A stretch of 10,619 nt of DNA from UBA987 sp047620825. GTDB lineage: Bacteria; Bacteroidota; Bacteroidia; NS11-12g; UBA9320. Positions 1-7,950 of this stretch are shown here, piece after piece. Every line of letters starts with the position of its first letter. Within the stretch, counting starts at the first letter, position 1. The stretch covers positions 1-10,619 of the forward strand of contig JBLHOC010000115.1 in the NCBI GenBank assembly GCA_047620825.1, in the 5' to 3' direction. A program made the translations under genes and the position numbers. The notes beneath the pieces are model-generated. The model saw only the letters and a list, made by a program, of their open reading frames with translations. It did no database searches and was not told where the DNA came from.

Positions 1-3000
1 ATACGCTTTGTAATTCTTCTGAAGGCCGGATTTTGAATAAAACAGACCTCAAACTTAAGGATTCATTAGATAAGATTATTTGGAAACTATTGCCTAAGAC
101 TGGCACTACAGGCATAGAAGAATCAATTGAGAAAAAACACTTTGGATTTCGATGGGATTTTAATTTTCCAGTACGAGAAAAGGACACTGGATATTACGAC
201 GCAATGTTGATTACCGACGACCATGGTTGTCTTGATACAGCTATTTTGGAGAATCGGGTATATATCCTTCCACCTATCGCGAAATTGAAACCATTACATG
301 ATACATGTGCAAACGACATCATGATTTTAGTGGATCGGTCTAAATACAGCGATAGTATCAATTGGGTGGTTAATAAAAATATTTTACTCGACTCTCTGAT
401 TAAAGTCAGCACAGATTCAGCCACTTCTGTCGTGCTAAGAGCCTATAATTTTAAATCCAAATGTATTGACTCAGCTATTTTTAAATTTGAACCGAAGCAA
501 ACGTTTAGTGGCGGATTTACATCAAATGGGAAACTCTGCGCGCCTACTGAGTATAGTTTTACTGGGTCTGCAAGCGAAAAGTTTTTATCCTTTTTATGGA
601 TAATTAACGATGAAGATACTTTTCATACCAGATTCTTAACCGTTCCGTTCAAACAACCCGGTGCTTACAAAGTGAATTACACAGTAACCGACACTTCAAA
701 AACTGGTGGATGTAAGTTGGCTATGGAAAAAGTATTTAATATTACTGGACCAACCGTCGAGGGCTCTATTATCGCGACACCTGGTTGTGGACCAATAGAT
801 GTGATTTTAAAAACAACCTCTAAGCCTAAAGACTACAGTGCCTTGTACTGGAAGATTGGTGGGTATCAAGTTCCTGTGGCAAAAGCAATTGACACGTTTG
901 AATTGTTTCAACCTGGTCCTGATGATGGGGTTTGGCCTATATCTTTAATTGGGGTAGATTCAAATGGATGTATTGGTACCAAAGACTTCGAGACCGAGGT
1001 GTTTGGTACGAAAAACGCCAGTTTAAAGATCACACGTTTCGCAGATTGCAAGGGATTGAAATTTATATTTAGCCCACTATTTGGAGATCCTGTAGACAAC
1101 GAAAACTGGACGTACAAATGGGATATGGACGACGGCAGTACTGGGTCAACTCAGAAAGTCGTTAACTATACCTTTAAAAAATCTGGTAAATATGTGGTTA
1201 AGCTATTCATGACCGATGAAAATGGTTGCATCACTAGAATACAAGACACGATTAATATAGAAGACGAAGTATTACGCGCTAAGTTTTACGCTGATAGTTT
1301 AATAAAAGATTGTCCACCACTTCATGTAAGTTTTGAGGATAGATCAACGCTCAGTCATTTAAGACGTATCATCAAATGGGAATGGGATTTTGGTGATGGT
1401 ACTGGATCTCAAGAACGCTATCCAAGCAAATTATATTTAAAATCTGGGGACTACGACGTGTCTTTGAAAGTGACAGACGAATGGGGGTGTCAAGATTCCT
1501 TTATATATCCAGGTTTTGTATTGGTTAAAGGGCCAATTGGGTCTTATGTTTTTGACAACACCGAAGGTTGTGTACCATTAGACGTTACGTTTACTGCAGA
1601 TACAAGTAGATGCAATGGATTTACTTGGGACTTTGGGGATGGGAATATTCAGAAAAATCAAAAAGTAACAACGCATACCTACCAAGATACAGGTAGGTTT
1701 ATTCCACTGTTGACCATGTCAGATACATTTGGATGTACTTACACACATCCACCTATTGATACCATATATGTGTATCCAAATCCAATACCGGATTTTGGAA
1801 TGTCTCGTCCTTGTCCAGGCACACCAACCAAATTTACAAGTAACAGTTGGCCAGCTAACTTAACATCTCATGCATGGACTTTTGGAGATGGCGGTACGAG
1901 TGATGAGGAGTATCCTGAACATACATACAACTCCGGTGGCAAATACCCAGTGAAACTAAGCGTAATTACAGATCATGGCTGTGTGGGAGATACGACCAAA
2001 ATGGTTGAAATTAAAAAGATAAATGCAGACTTTACCACCGCATCAAATGAAGTTTGTGTAGGCAGTACGATTCAAATTCTAGACCTCTCATCTTCTGATG
2101 GCACGCTGGTGAATTGGGAATGGACAATCAACGATACGTTTACTTTTTTCGGTTCAAATCCGTCACTCATGTTTACCCAAATTGGGCCTGTAAATATTCG
2201 CCTAATTGTTGAAGATGACATTGGCTGCACAGATACCCTTGTGACCAATCAAATGTTAAGGGTTGGTGATACAATTCCGCCAAAGCCTCCAAGTTTATTA
2301 AGAGTGAGTGTTGTTGACGATTTTACATATTTACTGGATTACAAGGAGAGCCTAATTCCTGACTTTAAGAGCTACCTAATTTATCATAACAACAATTTTG
2401 TAACTGAAATATCAGACGTTGCGACGACCAGGTTTGAAATGAAAGGAATGAATACGCTGGAAGAGGTGTATTGCGGCCATATCTCTGTGCGAAATGCCTG
2501 TGGCTTGGAAAGTAAACCAGTTGCGGATGACAACGACTGTACAGTTGAGGTCAAAGCCAAGGGAGAGTTAAATCAAAGCCGGTTAAACTGGAATGCTTAC
2601 GCTGGATGGGGCGCTGTAGAAAAATATCTAATCTACAGAAAAGACGAACGCGGTAAGGACTTGTTTGCTTTAATTGATTCTGTTGAAGGAAATCAATTGG
2701 AATATATTGATACCAATATTTTATGCTATCAAACCCATTGGTATAGGATATTAGCGAAGGAAGCTGGAGGTAATCAACAAGTAAGTTGGAGTGATACTTG
2801 CCAAGCGACACCGATATATGTCAATTCAATTCCGCCCAATACGTTGGTTCGAGCGACTGTTCAGCATGACGATTATGTTCGCATAGAATGGCTGGCCACA
2901 CCATATAGTAAAATGCCGATTGAGCACTATGAATTGGAGAAATCAAACAATGGGGTGGATTATAGATTACTAAACGATGATTTGTCGGCCACTACTTTCG

Positions 3001-3671
3001 AAGCTGATGACAGGCTGGTTGAGGTTGATAGTCAATCCTATTTTTATAGAGTTACGGCTGTGGATGTCTGTAACGACAAAGCACCTTATAGTAATTTAGC
3101 TAAAACGATATTGTTGGACGCAGACACCGGTAGATTCCAAAGACCAATATTAAAGTGGAGTAAATACGAAGGCTGGGACGTTGGGGTAGACAAATACGAA
3201 ATTCAGCGTAAAGAAGAAGATGGTAGCTTTTTCTCCCTTGGTTATACAAGTTCCGGTGAGGATACGTCTTTTTATGACCAGGAAACTATATTGAATGAGC
3301 GACCACATTTCTGTTACAGAATAATTGGATATAAAATCAATCAAAATAATGAAAGTCAAGTGGTTAGCATCTCCAATGAGGATTGTATTGATGTGCATAG
3401 TTGGCTCTATGTACCAAACGCTTTCTCGCCTAACCAAGATGGCTTAAATGATGAATTTGTTACACCGGGCTGGTACATTAAAGAATATCACATAACGATT
3501 TACAATAGGTGGGGTGAAAAATTATTTGAAAGTAATTCACTCTATAATAGTTGGGACGGCACTTATAAAGGAGAAGTGGTTGAAAACGAGGCGTACTTAT
3601 ATATCATCCAGAGTACTGGAATCGATAACATAAAACGCGGATATAGAGGGACGGTTACTGTAATTCGATAA
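1..3671 (+). CDS. Giant PKD / fibronectin-III repeat surface protein with T9SS type B sorting domain (5' end missing)
   Basis: This is the C-terminal part of a large secreted or surface-attached protein, probably an adhesin or gliding-associated factor. Reading in frame from position 3 there is no stop before 3669, and the first codons already read as mid-protein. The TTG at 33 is therefore only the first start-like codon; the true start lies upstream. Residues below count from 33. Residues 1-745 hold about nine PKD-like repeats; the clearest have the W-D-F-G-D-G core near 450 and 532, with variants near 362 and 614. Each repeat ends in a D-x-x-G-C type motif. Residues 746-1120 form four fibronectin-III-like modules. 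Residues 1127-1212 are a T9SS type B (CHU_C, gliding-motility-associated) tail, with VPNAFSPNQDG, then YNRWGEKLF and a final beta-strand. Such tails direct export across the outer membrane by T9SS and surface attachment or release. The ligand is unknown. The family call is certain; the binding role is inference. Confidence 0.93.
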   Translation, partial: TLCNSSEGRILNKTDLKLKDSLDKIIWKLLPKTGTTGIEESIEKKHFGFRWDFNFPVREKDTGYYDAMLITDDHGCLDTAILENRVYILPPIAKLKPLHDTCANDIMILVDRSKYSDSINWVVNKNILLDSLIKVSTDSATSVVLRAYNFKSKCIDSAIFKFEPKQTFSGGFTSNGKLCAPTEYSFTGSASEKFLSFLWIINDEDTFHTRFLTVPFKQPGAYKVNYTVTDTSKTGGCKLAMEKVFNITGPTVEGSIIATPGCGPIDVILKTTSKPKDYSALYWKIGGYQVPVAKAIDTFELFQPGPDDGVWPISLIGVDSNGCIGTKDFETEVFGTKNASLKITRFADCKGLKFIFSPLFGDPVDNENWTYKWDMDDGSTGSTQKVVNYTFKKSGKYVVKLFMTDENGCITRIQDTINIEDEVLRAKFYADSLIKDCPPLHVSFEDRSTLSHLRRIIKWEWDFGDGTGSQERYPSKLYLKSGDYDVSLKVTDEWGCQDSFIYPGFVLVKGPIGSYVFDNTEGCVPLDVTFTADTSRCNGFTWDFGDGNIQKNQKVTTHTYQDTGRFIPLLTMSDTFGCTYTHPPIDTIYVYPNPIPDFGMSRPCPGTPTKFTSNSWPANLTSHAWTFGDGGTSDEEYPEHTYNSGGKYPVKLSVITDHGCVGDTTKMVEIKKINADFTTASNEVCVGSTIQILDLSSSDGTLVNWEWTINDTFTFFGSNPSLMFTQIGPVNIRLIVEDDIGCTDTLVTNQMLRVGDTIPPKPPSLLRVSVVDDFTYLLDYKESLIPDFKSYLIYHNNNFVTEISDVATTRFEMKGMNTLEEVYCGHISVRNACGLESKPVADDNDCTVEVKAKGELNQSRLNWNAYAGWGAVEKYLIYRKDERGKDLFALIDSVEGNQLEYIDTNILCYQTHWYRILAKEAGGNQQVSWSDTCQATPIYVNSIPPNTLVRATVQHDDYVRIEWLATPYSKMPIEHYELEKSNNGVDYRLLNDDLSATTFEADDRLVEVDSQSYFYRVTAVDVCNDKAPYSNLAKTILLDADTGRFQRPILKWSKYEGWDVGVDKYEIQRKEEDGSFFSLGYTSSGEDTSFYDQETILNERPHFCYRIIGYKINQNNESQVVSISNEDCIDVHSWLYVPNAFSPNQDGLNDEFVTPGWYIKEYHITIYNRWGEKLFESNSLYNSWDGTYKGEVVENEAYLYIIQSTGIDNIKRGYRGTVTVIR
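2268..3410 (+). repeat. Duplicated pair of fibronectin-III-like modules (A-B-A-B) inside the surface protein
   Basis: Four modules follow the PKD array, and they alternate in type. Modules A1 (from about 2268) and A2 (from about 2823) both start with an I-P-P motif. Modules B1 (from about 2562) and B2 (from about 3129) share a pattern at their start: LNWNAYAGW against LKWSKYEGW, then EKYLIYRKDERG against DKYEIQRKEEDG. The period of the A-B unit is about 555-570 bases (185-190 residues). The similarity is at protein level and too diverged to be a recent DNA repeat, so the pair was probably duplicated long ago within the gene. The fibronectin-III assignment rests on the W...Y.I.R strand pattern and module length, not on a profile search. 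Confidence 0.6.
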
Positions 3672-3700
3672 GAGTAATCCACAATATTAATTGTCAACCC

Positions 3701-3729
3701 TTCGTCTTATTCTTATTTCAATAAATTTG
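3701..3729 (+). promoter_or_regulatory. Candidate Bacteroidota promoter for the T9SS cargo-rhodanese-cytochrome operon
   Basis: TAAATTTG at 3722-3729 is an exact match to the Bacteroidota -7 consensus TAnnTTTG. TTCG at 3701-3704 is a one-mismatch candidate for the -33 TTTG/TTG element, with a 17-base spacer. This predicts transcription starting near 3735 and a 5' leader of about 45 bases before the ATG at 3780. It sits in the only gap of about 100 bases in the window, just upstream of a tightly packed gene group. The -7 match is seen directly; use as a promoter is inferred. Confidence 0.5.
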
Positions 3730-3779
3730 TCGCAATAAGCATTGATTTGACGTCGTTGATATTCAAAATTGAACAAGGA

Positions 3780-5693
3780 ATGAAACTAAAAAAATTGGGA
3801 GTATTTGTAGCTTGTTGGCTGCTCACAACAATGTTGGCGTTCGGTCAAATCGGATTGAAGCCACTAAACCAAAATCCCACTATTCAATCCTACCTAAAAC
3901 AACATCCTAGTTACACTTGGAGCAATGCTTCGAAACATGGAAAATGGGGCCAAATTGATACGCTTCACTTACCGTTTTTTGATGATTTTACGATAACGAG
4001 TATATATCCAGACTCAAGTAGATGGCAAGACAATGAGGTATATGTCAACCGTGATTTTGGCGTTCACCCGCCAAGTTATGGCGTTGCCACTTTTGATTAC
4101 CTGGATCTAAATGGGAAACCATATGCTTCAATTGAACGTGAAACATTAGACTATGGAGATACCTTAACCTCCCAGCATATTAACCTAAGTGTTGATGCTG
4201 GAGGAACAAGTTATAAAACTGGGGATACAACTTTCTTTCTAAGTTTTTACTATCAAGCCAAAGGTCTCGGAGATTTTATAACCGTTGATGATTCACTTAA
4301 ACTTTTGTTTAAAGACAAAGACGGTCACTGGAACCATATGTGGGGTGTAAAAGGAGAAGAGGGCACTGACTTCATTCAGGTATTGGTGCAAGTGCTCGAG
4401 GAGAAATATTTCTACGATGCTTTCCAATTTCAGTTTGTAAACTTGACACACCGTTGGGGAAATAACAACCATTGGCATATCGACAATGTATACCTAAATC
4501 GAGACAGGTCTAAGGCTGATTTGTATGCCTTGGATTACGCGATACAAAGCAAACCAACATCTATGCTTAAGAACTTCTACTCGATGCCTTACGATCATTT
4601 TTTAGCTGATGTGACGGAGGCCGAGGATTCATTTTACTTTTACGTAGCAAACCGGCAGCAAGCCCAACTTAATACTGTTGTGCGGTATGTCGATAAGCAA
4701 GGGACGAATGTTTTGTTTAGCACGCTGTTTGATGATAATGCTGCAAATGTTCCAGGATCTGGTTACGCATTAAGAAAAGTGCCAGCATATAATTACACTA
4801 ATTTGGTGGATACCGCTTATCCAATTGTTGTGACACGTGAATATTATGCAAGAGGGAAAAGTGTGACGAATGTGCCAATCTTCCAAGCCAATGACAACAT
4901 AACAGTTGAGCAAGTGTTTGATCGACATTATGCGTATGATGATGGTACGGCAGAATCAGGTTTTGGTTTTAATGACTTGCGAACAGGAGATGGTAGAATT
5001 GTACTTGAATTTGATTTAAAGAAAGCTGATACCCTTAGGGCGGTTGATTTTATGTTGACCTACAACACACAAGACGTTGGTCGGCAAAGGTTTGTATTTC
5101 AGATATATAAGGACATTGCCTTCAACGGAGGAACAGACGACCTGGTTTTTGAGCGTGCTTTTGTAGGCCAAGATATTTATGACGGAATTGATAACAGAGG
5201 GTTCTTTACCATTGGTTTAGATACTGCCATTGCCCTTGAGAAAGGTAAATTCTACATAGGCTGGAGTCAAGAGAAGAACTATAACCTGACCGTAGGTTTT
5301 GATAAGAACAATGGGTACATAAAATCACAAGGTTTTAATAAACATATTTATTTCAATGTTGGCGATGGATGGTTACAAAATAGTAATAAAAACCTAGTTG
5401 GCGCACCGATGATAAGACCAATCGTTGGGAGTGAAGATCCTTGGAATGTATCCGTGAACAAACCAAAATTGGATAGAGTTGTTCATGTTTATCCTAACCC
5501 TACAGATGGGAAGCTCATGATCGATGAAGACGTAAAGTCGATTCGAGTTATGGACATACAAGGTAAAAATGTACAGGTTCGCATATTGGATCAAAGAACC
5601 ATTGATTTAGATGACAACCCTTCGGGATTGTATTTTATAACCATTGAAACGAATGACAATCGATTTATACACACTAAAGTAATTAAACGATAA
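3780..5693 (+). CDS. Secreted protein with T9SS type A sorting domain
   Basis: A T9SS cargo protein of 637 residues. I chose the ATG at 3780 over a start-like TTG at 3747, because from 3780 the protein opens with a normal signal peptide: MKLKK, a hydrophobic run to about residue 20, then F-G-Q as a likely cleavage site. Residues about 140-240 look like a beta-sandwich of the MAM or carbohydrate-binding kind, ending in an HWHIDNVYL motif. Around residues 385-393 is YAYDDGTAE, a motif I associate with Bacteroidota secreted proteins; it opens a second beta-rich domain to about residue 540 that I do not recognise. Residues about 565-637 are the type A tail (Por secretion tail): VYPNPTDG, then VMDIQGK, then a GLYFI strand and a basic end. 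The protein should cross the inner membrane by Sec and the outer membrane by T9SS. No catalytic motif is visible, so binding or structure is more likely than enzymatic activity. The stop is 2 bases before the rhodanese gene. Confidence 0.9.
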   Translation: MKLKKLGVFVACWLLTTMLAFGQIGLKPLNQNPTIQSYLKQHPSYTWSNASKHGKWGQIDTLHLPFFDDFTITSIYPDSSRWQDNEVYVNRDFGVHPPSYGVATFDYLDLNGKPYASIERETLDYGDTLTSQHINLSVDAGGTSYKTGDTTFFLSFYYQAKGLGDFITVDDSLKLLFKDKDGHWNHMWGVKGEEGTDFIQVLVQVLEEKYFYDAFQFQFVNLTHRWGNNNHWHIDNVYLNRDRSKADLYALDYAIQSKPTSMLKNFYSMPYDHFLADVTEAEDSFYFYVANRQQAQLNTVVRYVDKQGTNVLFSTLFDDNAANVPGSGYALRKVPAYNYTNLVDTAYPIVVTREYYARGKSVTNVPIFQANDNITVEQVFDRHYAYDDGTAESGFGFNDLRTGDGRIVLEFDLKKADTLRAVDFMLTYNTQDVGRQRFVFQIYKDIAFNGGTDDLVFERAFVGQDIYDGIDNRGFFTIGLDTAIALEKGKFYIGWSQEKNYNLTVGFDKNNGYIKSQGFNKHIYFNVGDGWLQNSNKNLVGAPMIRPIVGSEDPWNVSVNKPKLDRVVHVYPNPTDGKLMIDEDVKSIRVMDIQGKNVQVRILDQRTIDLDDNPSGLYFITIETNDNRFIHTKVIKR

Positions 5694-5695
5694 GA

Positions 5696-6004
5696 ATGAT
5701 TGGAGACATAACCGTAACCGAATTAAAGCAACGATTAGACGCTGGCGAAACTTTAAACATTATTGATGTTAGAGAGCCATGGGAATACGAAGAATATAAC
5801 ATTAACGGAAAACTTATTCCTCTTGGTGATTTACAAGGAAAATTGGATGATTTAGAAGATTGGATGAACGACGAAATTATCGTGTATTGTAAATCTGGTG
5901 GTAGAAGTGCCGCAGCTGTTGACTATATGACCCGACAAGGGTTTAAAAAAGCGCGTAACTTAACCGGAGGTATGATGGACTGGCAGTCTCAAAATCAATC
6001 ATAA
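5696..6004 (+). CDS. Single-domain rhodanese-like sulfurtransferase
   Basis: A 102-residue single rhodanese domain, close to the size of E. coli GlpE. It has the conserved IIDVREPWE segment (residues 22-30, CH2A-type motif) and an active-site loop C-K-S-G-G-R-S with the catalytic cysteine at 65. It ends in an NLTGGMMDW strand-helix typical of the family. The cysteine is present, so it should be able to carry a persulfide and transfer sulfane sulfur to a thiol acceptor or cyanide. There is no signal peptide, so it should act in the cytoplasm. It lies 2 bases after the T9SS cargo gene, and its stop touches the cytochrome ATG, so it is very probably cotranscribed with both. The physiological sulfur donor and acceptor cannot be told from sequence. 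Single rhodanese domains are often annotated generically, and the neighbouring cytochrome may be the best clue to its role. Confidence 0.93.
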   Translation: MIGDITVTELKQRLDAGETLNIIDVREPWEYEEYNINGKLIPLGDLQGKLDDLEDWMNDEIIVYCKSGGRSAAAVDYMTRQGFKKARNLTGGMMDWQSQNQS

Positions 6005-7912
6005 ATGAATCGCCGAAAATCCATCTGGGTTTTTGGGACTTTGGTTGGTGCCATTGTTTTTTTAACACAATTCTGTTCGCCAGCTGAAAAGATTGACACA
6101 GCAGTCTATTTAAATCATAGTGACTCTGCCAAATACGTTGGTATGAACGCTTGTGCGCAATGTCATTTAGACAAAGTAGAAACGTTCAGTCATACTGGGA
6201 TGGGGTTAAGCTTCGACACCGTATCCCAACAAAAAAGCAGTGCGAACCTCCATACGAAACACGTACTTTACGATAGCATCAATAACTTTTACTACTATCC
6301 ATACTGGAGAAACGACAAGTTATTTGTCAAAGAGTTTCGACTTTCAAACGGTGACACAACATTTCAACGCACCGAAGAGATTTCATATATCATTGGGTCT
6401 GGCCAGCATACAAACAGCCATTTAATTAAAAAAGGGGATTACGTGATTCAAGCACCATTCACATGGTATGCTCAGAATGCTACACTTGATTTTCCTCCTG
6501 GATTTGAAAATGGCGCTAACAGTCGGTTTAGCCGAGTCATCGACCAAGAGTGTATGAGTTGTCACAATGGATTGCCCGTCATGGAATCTAACACTACAAA
6601 AGCATTTAGTTACGTTCCAAATGGGATAGACTGCGAGCGTTGTCATGGACCTGGAAGCATCCATATAAGTAATAGATTGTCTGGAATTGGACCTGATAAT
6701 GGGGTGGATTACTCTATTGTGAATCCATCTAATCTCTCGTGGCAGCGCCAAATTGACGTTTGTCAAAGATGTCACCTACAGGGCAACAACGTGCTTAAAC
6801 CAGGTAAAACGTTTAACGACTTTAAACCTGGTATGGTTTTGTCTGATTTTTTTGAAATCTATCTACCACAATATACGGGAGGTGATCAGCTGTTTAATAT
6901 GGCCAATCATTCTGACCGATTTCAAAACAGTCAATGTTTTATCCAATCCAATCAAAAAGGAACGACGTTGACATGCATTACTTGTCACGATCCACATGTA
7001 AGCGTTGTTAAAACAGCTTCAAGTGTATTCAACCAAAAATGCGAGTCATGCCATAAATCAGCGTCAACTACATGTACAGAATTGCTTAAGGTTCGAACCA
7101 TAGAGGGTGATAATTGTGTTGGTTGTCACATGCCTAAAAGTGGGACTGAAGATATTCCACACGTAACGGTGCATGATCATAAGATTGGTATTTACTCAGA
7201 TGTTGCCAAATCCACTGATAAAGAAGTGATTGGTTTATACTGTGTTAATAACCCGAATCCAGATAACATAACTTTGATTAAAGCTTATTTGACTTATTAC
7301 GAAAAATTTGAAGCACTACCTATTTATCAGCAGCATGCAGAAGAGTTACTTAAAAAGGTCAATGATTCTGAATTACAAATTCATTTGTATTATCAAAAGC
7401 AGCAATGGCGTAATATTATCGGCCTAGTGGACATGATTGAACTTCCAGATGACTTTGCGGGTCACACCTGTTATCGTGTTGGTAAAGCATGGGCCGAATC
7501 TAACTCGGTTGAATATGCTGTAAACTGGTTAGAGCTGGCGGTACTTAAAGAGCCAGGAGAATTTGCGTTTAAAAGCGAGTTGGGGTCTCAACTCATAAAA
7601 CTTAAAAGATATGAGTCGGCAGAATTGGTCTTATTAAAGGCAATGAAACAGTATGATAATTATGTCCCTACCTACAATAATCTGGGTTACTTGTATTTGT
7701 TAACTGGAGAATACAGTAAGGCCAAATCCATATTGATAAAGTCTCTACAACTAGACCCAGACAACATGCTTGGAAAGGAGAACTTGGTTTTGTTATATAC
7801 CCAATTGAAAGATGAAAAGAATGAGAATATATGGCTACAATCTATCCTGAAGCAAAATCCATATCATGACGCTGCAATGAGGAGATATTCACAATTGAAT
7901 GAGACTAAATAA
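6005..7912 (+). CDS. Heptahaem cytochrome c with C-terminal TPR domain (cytochrome c554-like family)
   Basis: A 635-residue envelope electron-transfer protein. It has seven CxxCH haem c attachment motifs, with first cysteines at residues 50, 183, 210, 253, 324, 346 and 371. Many other histidines could be distal haem ligands: H63 in FSHTGMG, H135 and H139 in GQHTNSH, H331, and H386, H390 and H392 after the last haem. The order and spacing resemble the multihaem cytochrome c554 / doubled-CxxCH families. I recall closely similar proteins in other Bacteroidota, without a defined substrate. From about residue 485 to the end the haem motifs stop and TPR-like helical repeats follow; NYVPTYNNLGYLYLLTGEYS (553-572) is the clearest. 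The N-terminus has MNRRKS and a hydrophobic segment ending at C24 (T-Q-F-C), which is either a loose lipoprotein box or an uncleaved anchor. Haem attachment requires export to the periplasmic side. The ATG directly follows the rhodanese stop. A catalytic role in nitrogen or sulfur compound reduction is possible but unproven. Confidence 0.92.
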   Translation: MNRRKSIWVFGTLVGAIVFLTQFCSPAEKIDTAVYLNHSDSAKYVGMNACAQCHLDKVETFSHTGMGLSFDTVSQQKSSANLHTKHVLYDSINNFYYYPYWRNDKLFVKEFRLSNGDTTFQRTEEISYIIGSGQHTNSHLIKKGDYVIQAPFTWYAQNATLDFPPGFENGANSRFSRVIDQECMSCHNGLPVMESNTTKAFSYVPNGIDCERCHGPGSIHISNRLSGIGPDNGVDYSIVNPSNLSWQRQIDVCQRCHLQGNNVLKPGKTFNDFKPGMVLSDFFEIYLPQYTGGDQLFNMANHSDRFQNSQCFIQSNQKGTTLTCITCHDPHVSVVKTASSVFNQKCESCHKSASTTCTELLKVRTIEGDNCVGCHMPKSGTEDIPHVTVHDHKIGIYSDVAKSTDKEVIGLYCVNNPNPDNITLIKAYLTYYEKFEALPIYQQHAEELLKKVNDSELQIHLYYQKQQWRNIIGLVDMIELPDDFAGHTCYRVGKAWAESNSVEYAVNWLELAVLKEPGEFAFKSELGSQLIKLKRYESAELVLLKAMKQYDNYVPTYNNLGYLYLLTGEYSKAKSILIKSLQLDPDNMLGKENLVLLYTQLKDEKNENIWLQSILKQNPYHDAAMRRYSQLNETK

Positions 7913-7926
7913 TTAAAAATGGGACT

Positions 7927-7934
7927 TACCTTCG
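7927..7934 (+). promoter_or_regulatory. Candidate -7 promoter element before the ferredoxin gene
   Basis: TACCTTCG at 7927-7934 differs by one base from the Bacteroidota -7 consensus TAnnTTTG and lies in the short gap before the ferredoxin ATG at 7951. I see no TTG-type -33 element at the usual distance; the nearest, at 7895-7897, is 29 bases upstream. If used, the leader would be only about 10 bases. Readthrough from the cytochrome gene is the alternative, since no terminator is visible in the gap. Confidence 0.4.
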
Positions 7935-7950
7935 CACCAAAGTTTTAAGA

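Noticed and set aside
1764..1790. VYPNP motif inside the PKD protein, resembling the start of a T9SS type A tail.
   Set aside because: It is followed by another PKD repeat rather than by the rest of a tail; it is a common linker between PKD repeats.
3150..3437. A 95-codon open frame on the - strand in the giant surface gene.
   Set aside because: It overlaps the conserved fibronectin-like module and start of the sorting tail on the + strand; no independent coding signal.
3681..3694. ACAAT-ATTA-ATTGT inverted repeat after the giant gene, as a terminator.
   Set aside because: The stem is only 5 bases and AT-rich, and no T run follows; it is too weak to call.
6422..6775. A 117-codon open frame on the - strand within the cytochrome gene.
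   Set aside because: It is the shadow of a gene with seven haem motifs and shows no recognisable domain or start context.
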